This document shows positions 24,717 through 37,361 of a stretch of 64,000 nucleotides of DNA, piece by piece. This DNA is from Ehretia macrophylla (taxonomy: Eukaryota; Streptophyta; Magnoliopsida; Boraginales; Ehretiaceae). Within the stretch, counting starts at the first letter, position 1. Every line of letters starts with the position of its first letter. The notes beneath the pieces were generated by a model. The model saw nothing but the letters and a program-made list of their open reading frames with translations, did not search any database and was not told the origin of the DNA. The stretch is taken from assembly GCA_037974665.1 (NCBI GenBank), contig CM075778.1, positions 13,443,001 to 13,507,000 of the forward strand, given 5' to 3'. The translations under genes were made by a program, and so were the position numbers.

Positions 24717-25217
24717 ATAATCTTAACACCAATTTCTCACCAGCTTTATAGCTTTGGCTGATGAGATGATGAAACTCTTAGTAACATCTCGGTTTCAAGC
24801 TACCTCGACCACTGGCTATTCTGGCAACCGAAATTGTACTACCTTTGTTCTACAGTTTAACTGAGCATCATAATTGGCAAGCCAATCCATACCCAAGATA
24901 ACATCATACTCTCAAATAGGAAATAAGATAAGATTAGCAGGAAAATCCTGACCTTTAACATGTATTTTACAGTCCTTATACACCAAGCCCGTCACAAATT
25001 TATTGCCCAAAAGTGTACTAATCTCAACCACATAAGGTAACTTCGCAAGTTGCACATTTATACATTGCATACAAGTAGGTGTAATAAAAGAATGTGTAGC
25101 ACCAAAATCAATCAATACTTTAACTAATTGATTGAGAATAAGAAAGTTACCTTCCACTACTACTACTGCCTCTGGCAACTCCTCCATGTCAACTGCATAG
25201 ACCCGAGCCTGTACTCG
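24717..25217 (-). pseudogene. Chromovirus aspartic protease
   Basis: The minus strand reads VLIDFGATHSFITP, where the family has LIDSGATHSFI, then VILGMDWLANYDAQLNCR with stops just before and after. The active-site D and GA are kept, but the Ser/Thr after D is Phe. Upstream it follows the gag without a clear boundary. Confidence 0.85.
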
Positions 25218-26450
25218 CTATTGCTGGGGTGCACTGCCCGCAGGTCTACCCTGAAAACCCTGGGCTGCTGGCTGGCCCTCAAACCTCTGCCACTTGGGAC
25301 AGTATCTCACCCTATGTTGGTTGCTGCCACAATCGAAACACGTCCCTGCCTTTATCTGACAAATGGCCTCCAAATGGCCCTTACGTTTACAGAAAGTGCA
25401 GTCCTGAGTTGGGGTAGTAATACTGCCTCCCAAAAAAGCTGAATAAGCAGTTGTACCAGTCTGCTGAGGTCTCGCAACATATGGACTATACTGACCCTGG
25501 GACTGTGTCGGCCTCTGTTGTGCCTGAGGCTGATAACATCCCTGCTGAAACTGAGGTCTATAAGAACTCTGCTGCCCTTGAGGTCGATAAGTACTCTGTT
25601 GCCCTGGAGGTCTATAAAAACTCTGCTGACCCTGTGGCTGAAATGACCTCTTGTTTGACTGACTGGAACTGACCTGATCCAACTTCTTCTTCTCTAATAT
25701 GTAAGCTGCACTAAAAGCTTCAGGGTACTCATCAAACTCTAATAAAGCCATAGAATCCTAAAGCTCTGGCCTCAAACCTCGAATAAACCTCCAGATCCTC
25801 ATTTCCTAGTCTTGCACAAACTCCGGTGCATATCGGGACAACCTAGTGAAGTTGGCCTCATATTGAGCCACAGTAGAATTACCATAAATAATGGACATGA
25901 ATTCATCTTCCATGCACTCTCTTGCAATCTTCGGAATAAAGTTAGCTCGAAACTCCCGAAGAAAATTAGCCCAAAGGTAAGGAGTACCTTGAGCCTCCCA
26001 TCTCAACCTCACTGTACGCCACCATTGCTCTGCCTCGTTATCAAGGAGAAACACAACAAAAGATACCTTCATATCGTCAGCATAGTCAAGAGCATCATAA
26101 ATCTTCTCTATCCTAGTCAACCAAGCCTCGGTCTTCTTATCGTCAGGCTTTTCTAGAAATCTTGGTGGACTACACCCCAAGAACTCTTTCAACAGACTAC
26201 CCCCATGATAACTACTACCTGCATTATGCCCACAGTTGATATTACCCTAAACATTATGCACCTGTGCCTGAACATTTTGCACCTATGCAGCCTAACCCAC
26301 TAAAATCTGAGTCTGCTCAACTAGAACCTCAGACATACGGTCCATAGCCACAACTATACGATCAAAACCCAGATCTCAGCCTTGTGCCTGGTTCCCCTGA
26401 TCATTATGTTTTCCTTATGGTCTATTACGAGTACTCGGGCGACCAGGCAT
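25218..26450 (-). pseudogene. Chromovirus gag
   Basis: A likely start is the ATG at 26448-26450 (MPGRPSTRNRP, then a stop). The capsid-like part reads FLGCSPPRFLEKPDDKKTEA, WLTRIEKIYDALDYADDMKV, EAEQWWRTVRLRWEAQG and VAQYEANFTRLSRYAPEFV. A Gln/Pro/Tyr-rich low-complexity stretch follows (three QQS.YRP units), then two zinc-knuckle-like motifs: CTFCKRKGHLEAIC, which lacks the canonical second-half spacing, and CFDCGSNQHRVRYC. Stops near 25803, 25756 and 26252 inactivate it. Confidence 0.9.
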
Positions 26451-26683
26451 CTTACTATCAAAGAGTTAGCCACTGGTTATAACACATAGACAGGATATAA
26501 GTAGTTAATAGCATATAAGAAACAAGATTCACGTAAAGCACATAGATCACGCAGAAGTTAGTCACACAAGTAAGTTAATCACATAAACACATTAACATAT
26601 AATTCACTTTTCACTTAGTACATGCATTCATGCTAAAACCACTACCCACGTACCGAGGATAACCCGGCTTATAAGCTAAACAT

Positions 26684-26697
26684 GCGCTTTGATACCA
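26684..26697 (-). other. Chromovirus primer-binding site
   Basis: The minus strand reads TGGTATCAAAGCGC 5 bp after the 5' LTR end, close to the methionine-tRNA site but with A for G at one position. Confidence 0.8.
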
Positions 26698-26702
26698 CAA
26701 AA

Positions 26703-27093
26703 TGTCACGCCCCAACACAACCCCACTTATGATCAATCGGGACGCAACAGAATTTCGGCATTATAACATCTGTAATATGGACAACAAAACTATACATCGG
26801 TTCACTTCAAACATTCCATATCCAACAACAACTCCAAACAACACACAACACAACCAACATTTCAAAAACCAACCATCCAACATTAAAACCACAAGATATA
26901 ATGCCTTCGTCTCAACAACATACATCAAACCATACTATACATAAGAAAAATAGATATTAAACTAGTCTAGCAACCTATTTGTATCCAATAAGATCACTTA
27001 GTAACTTACATATATACATATATAATAATTCAATTAGCATATAAATAAGTGAAAACACATAATTGCAAATAAGGGCAAATTTTGGGTCTCACA
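26703..27093 (-). repeat. Chromovirus 5' LTR with large internal deletion
   Basis: Only 391 bp remain. The left part matches 19478 onward and the right part matches the last ~95 bp of the 3' LTR, joined near 26985. About 1.86 kb, including the TATA-like core, is absent, so this LTR could not drive expression of the element. Confidence 0.9.
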
Positions 27094-28356
27094 ATCGCTT
27101 TGTAATGCTTTGTGTCATCTCTTCTTAGATTCACTTCAGAAGTGCTAAGTAGGGTGAATTGTTGTCTTTCAGAAAGCAAGGTGGCTATTTGACTCATTTG
27201 AACCTTCGAGTTCATTATCTGTGCTGTCTGGTTCTGAAGATTAGTTCTGGTTTCATTCATGAACTAAATTTGTGAAGCCGTCAACTGAGCCATTGCGTCC
27301 TCCAAATTTACCTTCTTCTCTAATGGGGGATTATTTTGCTCAGGCTGCAACACATTCTGATTATTTCTCCAAGACAAATTATGATGATAACGCAATACTG
27401 GATTAAATATGTTAGAATATTAATTGTGTTGCTGCCCATTAAAATTTCTAACTTAATGTGCTTGCTCCATCGTAGCCTGCACAAATGGGTTACCAACCTG
27501 GCATTTTGAGCTATAATGAGGACCATAACAGAATTCGCACACCACTATCTCCTGAATAGCATAAGTTATCACTTGATTGTTCTACAACTGTTTAGCTAAA
27601 TTGTCAATTTTTGTTGTGAATGCGGTTATGACATCAATCTCGTGAACTCTAACTGTTTTCTTTGGTGTGGTTCTCTCACTCGCCCATTGAAGATTATTCA
27701 TGACAATATCTTCAAGCAACTCATAAGCTTCATCTGTTGTCTTATTCATCAGAGCTCCTCTTGTTGAAGCATCAATTAATGTCCTTGTTACACTTATCAA
27801 TCTATAGTAGAAATTATAAACTTGCATCCACTTGGGCACTCTATGATTAGGACACTTTCGTAACAACATCTTATACCTTTCCCATGTTTCACAAAGAGTT
27901 TCTCTTTCATGCTGAGCAAAGTTATTGATCTCAATGCGTAGCTTCGCTGTCTTTCCACGTGGAAAGAATCTCTATAAGAACTTATGCACTAAATCATCCC
28001 ATGTGGTGATTGAATCTGAAAGTAGCGAATTTAACTACTCCTTAGCTTGATCCCTCAAAGAGAAAGGAAACAAACGAAGGCGCAAGGCTTCATCCGTGAC
28101 TCCGTTATATTTAACAATACCACAAACTTCTAAAAAGTTCACAATGTGCTGATTAGGATCTTCAGAAGGCAGTCCATGAAATGGGATATTTTGAATCAAC
28201 TGTAGAGTTACTGACTTCAACACAAAATTATTCACCTGAATTGTTGGCCTTCTAATCACAGGCTGAATGCCAGTGGGTGGCGGCGCATAATCTCGTAGTG
28301 TTCTAGGCAGATTTTCCTAATTATTTTCTTCCTATCCTAGCACAATTTCAACCATG
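27094..28356 (-). pseudogene. Athila-type gag
   Basis: The minus strand shows IRRPTIQVNNFVLKSVTLQ, GLPSEDPNQHIVNFLEVCGI and LRLRLFPFSLRDQAKE. Then come the capsid-like stretch with CPNHRVPKWMQVYNFYY, the TRGALMNKTTDEAYELLEDI motif and a tail ending RDDTKHYKAI where the chromovirus inserted. It continues at 19472. Frames change several times (for example near 28030, 27880 and 27530), with stops. A possible start is near 28356 (MVEIVLG). Confidence 0.85.
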
Positions 28357-28590
28357 GTTTCCTGCAATTGGTAGATAGTAGCTCTTTACTCCTTTCTATT
28401 CTTTCGACAAGTACATTTTATCTTAAGATGAAAAGGCAACAAATTATTGCTTGCCAACTTTCACATGCACCTAAAAGACTATGTTCCTGAAACACAAGCA
28501 ACACAAAATAAGAAAAAAAAATGAAAATAAAATAAAATCCAAAGTAAAATTAAAGTTATTTGGTATCGATATTAATAAATGACACAGTCC

Positions 28591-28605
28591 TTGGCAACGA
28601 CACCA
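28591..28605 (-). other. Athila-type primer-binding site (tRNA-Asp type)
   Basis: The minus strand reads TGGTGTCGTTGCCAA 6 bp after the LTR end. Athila/Tat elements commonly use TGGCGCCGTTGCC, complementary to aspartate tRNA. Here the CG positions of that site appear decayed. Confidence 0.75.
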
Positions 28606-28611
28606 AAAATT

Positions 28612-29828
28612 TGTTATGCAAAATCTAATGCAAGTATATGTATCACAACAAGTAATAAAGTTTTGAATAAATATCGTTTCTACGAGGACTGTGATTACTA
28701 AGTACCGAAATTAATCTAGCGTTAACTTTATTTGGACAACCAAAATTAAGAGATTGACCAAGAAACTACTGAAACTAAAAACTATAGCAATAACGAAATC
28801 AATAAAAGAAGATAAATCAACGATTAAAAGGCTCTAGGGTTTTCAAATTCACTAAGATTAATCCCACTTGAATCTATTGATTTGAATCAATTGATGTCTA
28901 TTCCCTATACTGCCAGCAATTTCACTAAGGTGGTTATTAATCTTTCTCAAGCATCAATAACATAACCCAATAAGAAAGCTAACTACATCTCTGTGATAAC
29001 TGTGAACTTATGGAACTCATTAAGCCCTAAAAATTCAAGTGTTGTACTAAATCTCATAGATATCTCTATCTTATGATGATTTAATGGTATTTCAAATGTG
29101 GTCTAATCTGATTATCACTTTTTAGTCTCAAACCAAACCACAAATCATGTAATTATTGATCAGACAATCACAAGCATTAAGTTTAGAATGAAATACTCAA
29201 CATAGAATTGGAATAGTTCATCAAATCAATTAAAACCAAAAGAATTCAAGCATTCATAATCCGACTACATCGTAGCCCTAAAAAAATAACTTAGAACATA
29301 CTAACGAAATTAAATACAATCCAAAACATTGTGCAAATTATGATGAGAGAGATAGAGAAAACTAGGATTTTGAGAAAAATCGTGGTAGAAGTCCGTCTCT
29401 GGATTGTTCTACGTCTTCAACTTGCAAATCCCCCAAGTTTCTCTTTATCTGGCACGTTACTTCTTCTCCAAAAATGACTATCCTTCTCTACGCCAGAATT
29501 TTCCTTTTTATATGCTAGGTTTTCCCATTCTTAAGACTCCTACCAAAAATAGACCTCTTCACATAAAAAGGAAAATATTCTACAATGTAGTGCAACTGCG
29601 ATAGCTGGTTCGATATTAATTCACGCGTCTAATGTTGTCCCAACTTCAAGACACGTTTAGGCCTTGACATTTGTCCCCAATTGTGCTAAAAAATCAGCAT
29701 TTCACCAAAAAGAATACATATAACATAAAACGAACACAAAACCCATAAGATTGCTCATAAATCACCCGAGAACTAACAAATACCAAGTAAAAAGGTGTTG
29801 AATTAACATGTAACTAATTTACCTAACA
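28612..29828 (-). repeat. Athila-type 5' LTR
   Basis: This ~1.2 kb stretch is bounded by TGTTAGG on the minus strand (right edge, 29828) and ATAACA (left edge, 28612) next to the primer site. Edges are set by the TG...CA termini because the partner LTR is missing. No coding sequence is seen inside. Confidence 0.68.
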
Positions 29829-29859
29829 GTGGTAGTGCCTTTTAGTGCAAGTAGGAGTA

Positions 29860-31508
29860 TGTTCGCAATTGTATACCTTAAAGACCACTAGTACTAACAT
29901 ATCTCAATATAATTAATATAATTCAATTATAAAATCTGTACATTCATTATGAGCATGTTATATTCTCTATCTTATTTGATATATATGTATGCAAAAAGGC
30001 TACTTGATACAAGTGAATATCATAGGTACAAAAGATCTATGCTATGAGGCTTGGAATAAAACTATGGGTTTATAATTGAATAGTGAAGTTGGGCACTTCA
30101 CTATGGTAAGGTTATAATGAGAGAGTCTCTTATTTGATAGGGTGACCTACCTTGGTCATTGGAAGGGCTTTCTGGACATCTCTCATTAGTGCATGTGAGT
30201 GCATTGAATAGGACCACAATAGATGCAATCTCAGTGATATTACTATCATTGTCAGATAACTAAAAGCATCTTAAGCTACTAAGTGACCAGTGCTCTATAT
30301 CATGAGCATATATGGATGTATCAATGGATCCTAGGACATGTGTTTTGATTCACTATGAGTAAGATCTAATAATTGGGTCAACATCCCGGTGTTTTGGACA
30401 TATGGACTGGATCCATTAGGTGGCATGCATATGATTCATGATTCTATGCTATCTTAAGTGATAATGAGCAACTCGCTTGGAGTTATCTATATAGTCATCC
30501 AAATCTAAGCGCTTAATAATATATCTCGGGCTTTATTAGATACTAAACTTGTGGGTCGCTCCCAGGAATAAGGGAATAGTATATGGGTGATGATTATAGG
30601 AAAGATAAAGGTCTAAGGTGTATATATAATCAAAATAGGATGATAGTGCGAGTCTAGGACCTACTCTTGATTGCGGTTGAAAACATAGAAGGGCATTTTG
30701 GCCATTTTACTTAGTAGGTCAAAGACATAAAACTCTCTCAGAAGTTTATTAGTTTTTATAGAGTACAACCCTAACTCTTTGGTAGAATGAGTTAAGGTTA
30801 AAATTGGTCAAAATACTACTAGTGTCTAGCAGGGGCATTTTGGTCATTTTGTAGCCACAGCAACTATGTCTTCGGGTCCTTCTCCTAGCCACTTTCCTTT
30901 ATTCTAAACTACGTATTTCTTAATTTGGAATTTGTGTGTTACTTGAGTGTGGTTTCCAATTTGGGAGCAAGCAACTCAATTTGGAAGGTTAGGATATTAG
31001 GACAAAAGGCATTCTTAAGACAAGAATGTTTATCCTTGCATAGAATATCCATATGGCGTGTGCCAGACATACTCCTGCATGTGGAACATATGTGTAGGCG
31101 TGTGGGGCTGAGTTAGTGGCAAAAGATAAGATTTCAATTATTGAATTAAGAGGATAATACATTTTATCCTCAGATAATTCAATTTTGAAAATTAAAATGG
31201 CTATCATATACTAACTAGAACTCTCTCTTCCCACACTCTCTGATAATTGGCTACATCCCTAGCCTACCTATCCTCATTCACACGACACAAGCTACACACA
31301 TACATAGTTATACACGACCAAGGAGAAAAATAGGCAGAGAAGAAATCTTCCACCCGATTTCAATACCATTGGCAAAGATTGTGGAATAAGGGAGAAGACT
31401 CAAGGAGTTTTCATTCTAGGGAGATTCTCGTGCCTTGGTGATTATTTCCAGCCATTTTCCAGAAACCTACTCGTGTGTGTGTGTGTGTGTTGTGTATTTA
31501 AGCCAACA
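29860..31508 (+). repeat. LTR of a decayed plus-strand Copia (Copia-3)
   Basis: A purine tract (AGTGCAAGTAGGAGTA) precedes TGTTCGCAATTG at 29860, resembling the Copia-1 tract plus LTR start. The phrase TTGTGGGTCGCTCCC near 30550 is also found in reverse in the Copia-1 LTR. A gag remnant follows downstream. The right edge near 31508 is approximate; a (GT)n run is at about 31472-31490 and no clear primer site was found. Confidence 0.55.
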
Positions 31509-32590
31509 CAAAAGGTAATAATCACACACTACGCAAACTAGCACTAGATATCGATTTCGATAATGGTTTTATGCATGATTATGTATTTATTCCGCTTGTG
31601 GATTATTGGCTGCCATATTATGTTTATATTTATAAACTGTAAAATATGCCTAGGAAGCCTTAGAATCCACTTCATTCAATATGAAGAGATGAAAACCTTA
31701 TATCCTATTGAGGCTGATGTTCAGAAGATGCAAAATCAAATAGAATAATTCCGAATACGAGGTAGCTCAGAGTTAGTTACTCAATAATTCCAAGTTTTCA
31801 TCCAAGTTGCCAAAAGTCTATTCACAGCTTCAACGGGTCTATAAGGACTCGGGGAAGGTTGAAGGCCCTTCGGGACTAAGGCGAGCATAATAGTGGTCAG
31901 GGAGGACGCAGTGGAAATTGGGGAGGTCAAAGTAGGGGTCATAGCGGAGGTAGAGCTGGTCCTCTTACTTGTTTTTGGTATGGCAAGCATAGACATGTCA
32001 AGAAATTTTGCTGGAAATTACATGAAAAACCCCCACAATAGAATTCGAAGTTTACAAATGCTGCTACTTATAATGGTTTACTCTCCATACCCACATCGAA
32101 TGTGGTAGAGAGTCCCATCTCACCTTCACCTGCTATCGTTTCTATTCTTATGGATGAATATGCATGACTTAGTTAGTTATATGCCTCTCAGTAGCCCTTA
32201 ACATCTGCTACAACTTTTGTCCAGATAGGTAATCCCACCGTATGTCTTTCAACTACTCATCGGGCCTAGGTTATTGACTCGGCCCAACAGACCATATGAT
32301 AGGAAATTCAGGTACTCTACCACCTATGTTCCCACCTCTGAATGACCCCTGGTTACCTTAGCAGATGGGTCAACCGCTCCTGTTGAAAGACGTGATATGA
32401 CCCACATTACTAGTTCCTTATCCCTATTCCCAGTATTATGTTTATCTAAATTTCCATTTAGTTTATTGTCTGTAACTAAACTGACCAAATCCCTCAATTG
32501 TGGGGCTTATTTTTTCCCTGATTATTGTGTCATCCAGGATCTTTGGACAAAGAAGATTCTGGGCTATGGTCGTGAATCAGGCAAACAGTC
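31509..32590 (+). pseudogene. Copia-3 gag and protease remnant
   Basis: Plus-strand frames carry a Gly/Arg-rich gag tail and a decayed zinc knuckle CFWYGKHRHVKKFC (near 31970), where the second Cys is Tyr. A protease box in shifted frames (VIDS.., PTDHM near 32270-32300) follows, then NCGAYFFPDYCVIQDLWTKK preceded by PFSLLSVTKLTKSL. These match Copia protease/pre-integrase sequence. The fragment ends at about 32590 where LINE-like sequence starts. Multiple frameshifts make it non-functional. Confidence 0.75.
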
Positions 32591-32639
32591 CTAACTAGCC
32601 ATAATCTGTCTTTCATAGACATTATCCCACAATCTACCC

Positions 32640-32787
32640 CCTCATCTTGGAGTCCTCATCCTGAAGGTTCTGTCAAATTTAATGTTGATGCAACATGGGT
32701 TGAAGGTGGCAAGGCAGCTACGGCCTTCTTATGTCGCAACTGGAATAATGTCTTCTCTTTGGCCAAGCTAATACCCTCAAGTGCAAG
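32640..32787 (+). pseudogene. LINE RNase H domain, piece 1
   Basis: The plus strand reads SSWSPHPEGSVKFNVDATWV and GGKAATAFLCRNWNNVFSLAK, matching the start of plant LINE RNase H domains (W..P..G..KLNVDGA). The Asp of NVDAT is the first expected catalytic acid. The reading stops at the LTR insertion at 32788. Confidence 0.8.
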
Positions 32788-35700
32788 TGTCACGACCCCA
32801 TTTTTCTAACGCTAATACAGTCTCTGACACCATAGTAAAACCGTCAACATTCCTACGATCGTGATGCCACGGGCTTAAGAAGATCACTCCTTCTAAGTCC
32901 GCTAAGCCACAATTACAATAGCCCGAGCACTATTGATCATATTTCAAAATCTCAAGACTATTAAATAATTACTTCCCAATTACTAAATCCCAAATTACAA
33001 AATTTCAATTACCTTAACCGAGGGTCTAAATTTGGTTATGGCTTAAGATTCAATTAACACCTAACAAATTTAACCCAACCCTACGTAGGACTAAGTCCGA
33101 GTGCGACAGTTGAATCGATTATCATTTCTTACTTAGTCAAATTTTCATCTTATTAATAGATTCCTCGAAAATCAGCCAGTACAATGGCTGTACTTTAGAC
33201 ATTCCAGTTTTAACCTAAAAATAGAAAAGCTACAACCACATCTCCAAATCTTTCACAATTGTACCTCGACTCCCAACCAACAATACCGTAATAGCTCCCA
33301 ACATACAAGCCATAATCTCGTAATATAAAACAATTCAAACATGCATTGGTAGGATTCAAAGTAACCCAGTTATAACATTTAACTATTACATTAATACAAA
33401 TAGTACATGTTATATAAACTTCATCACTAATGGCTAAAGTCACGAACACATTTCCTTGCACACAACTTTCAAACTGATCAAAGTGAGCTTATTCGGCGCC
33501 AAAGCTCAACGAGGGGAAAATTTGGGAAGGCTTTTTCGAATACAATTTTCCTATTTGAAAAGCATTTGGAATACTCTGAATGCAATGCAAGCATTATCTG
33601 CAATCAAGATCCAATTCAAGTATACATATCCAAGTCATATATCACATACTAAGTAAGAAATAGCTGACTCTTTCCAATTGAATCAAGTTCAAGCAGTGGC
33701 TGATTGACTGAGATGTTCAACATCTTATTCCTTATCTCACCCAAATAGAGTATTTCGGATAATACTTGATCCTACAACCAACTCTCCAAGGAAATCAAAG
33801 TTTTCCCAAGCGAGAGAGGAATACAGACCATGGTAGACATATAATCACCGGCAAGCCCTATGCCACCCGGTGTGGTATGCACACTACTATGCCAAAGCAC
33901 CATTTTTAATTCAAGTTCATGTAACACAAGCAATATAGCAATCATATTGGCATCAAGTTCACAACTAGCACATAGTTGTACATTTATAGCATAACGGGTA
34001 AACAACGAGTAATCAAGCAATAATTCATTTTTTTTTTGATCGGTAAGTAATCATTGCATTCAACTTTCAAAAAAACGTGAAGATACATCATGCATTGTTA
34101 ACAAAACAAAAGATCTCTACATAAGCCTATCTATAATCTTCTACCTCATACAAAGATTTTTATTCACAATATTGTCCACATATTTACTCTGGAGATTAAT
34201 CATATGTCTAACATCTAAAAGAACTTTCTCCATGATTTACTCATCTGTTTTGGCCCCCGAACCATGAACTCTGCAATTCCTTTCCGTCCAAATTTGATAC
34301 ACACTTGCACAGAATGTCACCTTTACAAGGTCTGCTCTTAAACTCTTCTTCCTACAAGCTCGATAAAGTCTTATCATGATAGTCTCCCATTGAGCATTCA
34401 AATTTCTCATGTTGAGAAGGTGACAGAGTTGTTTTCAAATTGTTTGAGAAAATGGGCACTCAAAAAATAAATGATCCCTATTCTCAAACCCCAGACCACA
34501 AAACTCACATTTTGCATCGTTGATAACTCCCCAGCTGAGTAGTCTTTGCTTTGTAAAGTTACGATCAAGGTACATCAACCTGGTACAAAAGCCTTGTTTA
34601 GGAATCACAACCTTGTCCTAGATCAACCTTGCCTAGTGCATCTTGTTTCCTTTATCTCTGATGCGATTCCAAGTGGATGAGAAATTAAATTTACCTTTAC
34701 GATCAGCATACCATCCAACAATATCATTTATGCTTCGAGGGTAAATTGAATTCACAAGCTGGTACATAAATTGTAGATTCCTCAGCCAAGTCCATTGGCC
34801 CAAGATAATGAATTGCTCAACTTTTACATTTGAATGTTCCTTAGGAAGCACAATATTGTTGGCCGAAGCATAATCAACAAGTGTGCCTATCAGCAACCAA
34901 TGATCCCAATAAAGCCATGTTCTCTTACCATTTCCCACTTTATGTCGAACAAAATTAGCAGCCATTTCCCGACATTTAAGTAAGCTCCTCTATGTCCAAG
35001 TTGCATTAGATGGGGTGTCAATACTCTAGAAACTTACATTTTTAAGGAGAACTTTGTTGGCCCAGGCATCCTAAATAGAATGATCATATGTATAAGTATT
35101 CCAAAAGAACTTAAGAATAGCAACTTGGTTGATATCACTTAGCTTTTAAATACCAAAACCACCTTCTTCACAGGGTAAGCAAATATCTTGCCAGGAAACC
35201 TTCGCCCCCTTGACTTCATTCCCTTCTCCTTTCCACAGAAAAGTAGCAAACTTCATTTCAATGTTCTTGATAACCCCTTTAGGAAGAAGAAAGACATTGC
35301 ACTAGCACAAAGTAAAACTAGTAAGAACAGACTTAATAAGTTGCACTTTACCAGCAAATGATAGCTACCGGTTTGCCTAGTGATCAATTCAAGTTGTGAT
35401 CCTTGAGCTAAGCTGATTACAGATCTGCTTGTTAACCATGCCTGTAATGAAAGGAATACTGAGGTACGTCACTGGCAGTTCATATTAATGATTCCACAAG
35501 TAACCTAACACATCTAGAGGTCATTTAACACTATTAAGTATTAGTAGAAACTAGTAACTTAGCCAATTAAACAACAACAATTTACATTAGTACTTAACTA
35601 ACTAGCCTAAGACAATTTCTATGCTACTGCAATAATCCAAATTTGGAAATTCAGTTACCTATCTTCCCGAACTCCAAATTACTTGAATTAGGCATATAAT

Positions 35701-37348
35701 TAAAGATCTTCGAGTGTAGATAGTTTTAGAATCAAGTGGAGCTCAATTCCAATTTAAACTCCTTAAGTTATAAGCAAAACAATATAGTTATGCAAATCTG
35801 TCCAATGACTGGAAATTTTCTAGCTACTTTGTGGTTTCTGATTTTTCAGAGGTTCTAAATGATGGAATTAGCTAAAACACTCAAAATAACATTTGTTACA
35901 AACTGTCCAATCTACCTACCATAAAACTTTCAGAAGTTTTCAAGCACATTTACTATTTTTAAAACGCAAAAGAAACCAAATGCAGTAGACTATACAGTTT
36001 TCAGCAAAATTTCCTAGACCTACTATAATGAGCTATTTTGAGCCTGAAAACGATTTTTCCTCATAAAACTTTCAACACAAGAATTGTTCCTTTATGAGTC
36101 TAGAATAACATAGTATTTTTCCAAGTTTTTCCCACATGATCCACCATTCAAACGGCTCAAAATACCCAACTACACAAAACTATCCAGAGAATGCTATTAT
36201 ATGAATCATGTTTAGCTTCTATATTCACAATAACATTTACTACAAACTCTAGCAACCTCTAGCAACATTTATAAGAATCATTTAAGCACCTATGCATGGC
36301 TAGTATCCATTATATTTCTTCAAGAAGCTTCAAGCATCATTAATGGTAGATTTTGATACAAGCATAAACAAGCATGTTTCCAACACATTTAATCCATAGT
36401 TTGTCTAGCAAATCCATATACAATCACCACAAATCATATATATGCATTTATATTTCATAATATCAACTTTTTTAAAAATCCCTCACCTTGAAGTTTTTGC
36501 TGAAAAGCTAGATTAAACCTTGTATATGCTTTGAAAATCCTTTGCTAAGCCTTGGAATCACTTTGTCTACACTTGTTCTGACAAATTATGCAAGAAAAAT
36601 GACTAGAAAGCTTCCTTGTCTTGCTTCTTGTGGCCAGTCATGTATGGCTTCCAAGGGAAGCCTTGGACTATTATTTAATTCATAAAGTTGGTGGCCAAGT
36701 TTAGATTTTAGTTATTTAGACTTTGACCCTAACATTTTTCTTCCATTGCAAAGCTTTCCCTTTTTCTTTCTTCCTATGGCCGAGTGGCTCCTAGGTAGTT
36801 TTAGAAAACTTTGTTCTAGTCCTATTGGAAAACTTGGTGCCCAAGTATAATTTTTAGTATTTGTAAATTGGCCCCTAAAGTTTATAAGTTTTATTATTTG
36901 ACCCCCAAGTGTTTTCCTAGCTTTGCAAATCTTTCCCTTTTCTTTTCTTCTTATAGTCGTGGATCCTAAGTGCACTTTAGAAGATAATCCTAGTTCTAAG
37001 ATAATCCTAGTTCTAAGTAGTTTAATTAGTGTCCATGACAAAGTTCAGTTAATTACACTTTGACCCCAAAGTTTTTAATGCTTGCAAAGTTGCTATGAAA
37101 GTTACTTTACTTAGTTCTTGTACTTCTAACTTATTTCCTAGCCTATTTCCATTATTTCTAGTAATCCTTTAAGATATATAAGGCATTAAAAAATATTTAA
37201 CTAATGTCTACTTTATCTAAAACACTCAATGCCCGTAAAATGATGTAAATGCACATAGAAGTCCGTGAATGCAAGTAAGATGATTCAAGTGCACATTAAT
37301 ACTTATAACTTATATAAATAAATGCATGAACGTGTGAGAGGCTTTACA
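32788..37348 (-). repeat. Gag-only element 3' LTR, enlarged by a LINE insertion
   Basis: It aligns with 39536-42673 on both sides of the insert at 34029-35478. Removing the insert and its duplication gives about 3.1 kb, the length of the intact partner. It starts TGTAAAGCC on the minus strand and ends GGGGTCGTGACA. Confidence 0.9.
34029..35478 (-). mobile_element. 5'-truncated LINE fragment inside an LTR
   Basis: A T run at 34029-34037 is the poly(A) tail of a minus-strand LINE, and the short repeat ttcat flanks both ends (34024-34028, 35479-35483). From 35470 downward it carries late RT sequence (LSFAGKVQLIKSVLTSF, FLLPKGVIKNIEMKFATFLW, KGAKVSWQDICLPCEEGGFG). Next is GNGKRTWLYWDHWL, then a zf-RVT-like finger CEFCGLGFENRDHLFFECPF near 34460-34520. 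Frames are broken by several stops. The intact partner LTR lacks this 1.45 kb, confirming an insertion. Confidence 0.9.
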
Positions 37349-37361
37349 TCCTCCCCTCCTT
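37349..37361 (-). other. Gag-only element polypurine tract
   Basis: The minus strand reads AAGGAGGGGAGGA next to the 3' LTR start TGTAAAGCC. Confidence 0.8.

Larger units (their letters stand above)
19478..27093 (-). mobile_element. Tekay/Del-type chromovirus (Ty3/Gypsy) nested in the Athila-type gag
   Basis: The element runs from TGTCACGCCCC (19478) to TCTCACA (27093), flanked by atcgt (19473-19477) and atcgc (27094-27098), a 5-bp duplication with one difference. Minus-strand order is 5' LTR, primer site, gag, protease, RT, RNase H, integrase, chromodomain, purine tract, 3' LTR. The 5' LTR has lost about 1.86 kb, so the pair is 391 and 2254 bp. More than ten in-frame stops cut the polyprotein. 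Confidence 0.93.
18811..29828 (-). mobile_element. Athila/Tat-type Ty3 retrotransposon, 3' truncated and split
   Basis: On the minus strand it shows a 5' LTR (28612-29828), an Asp-tRNA-type primer site, gag (27094-28356), then gag end and protease (18812-19472). RT, integrase and the 3' LTR are missing because the copy is cut off at about 18811. It is split by the chromovirus at 19478-27093. The gag phrases GLPSEDPNQHIVNFLE and LRLRLFPFSLRDQAKE and the protease-region phrase GASINLMHLSIFRKL are characteristic of plant Athila/Tat polyproteins. Confidence 0.86.
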
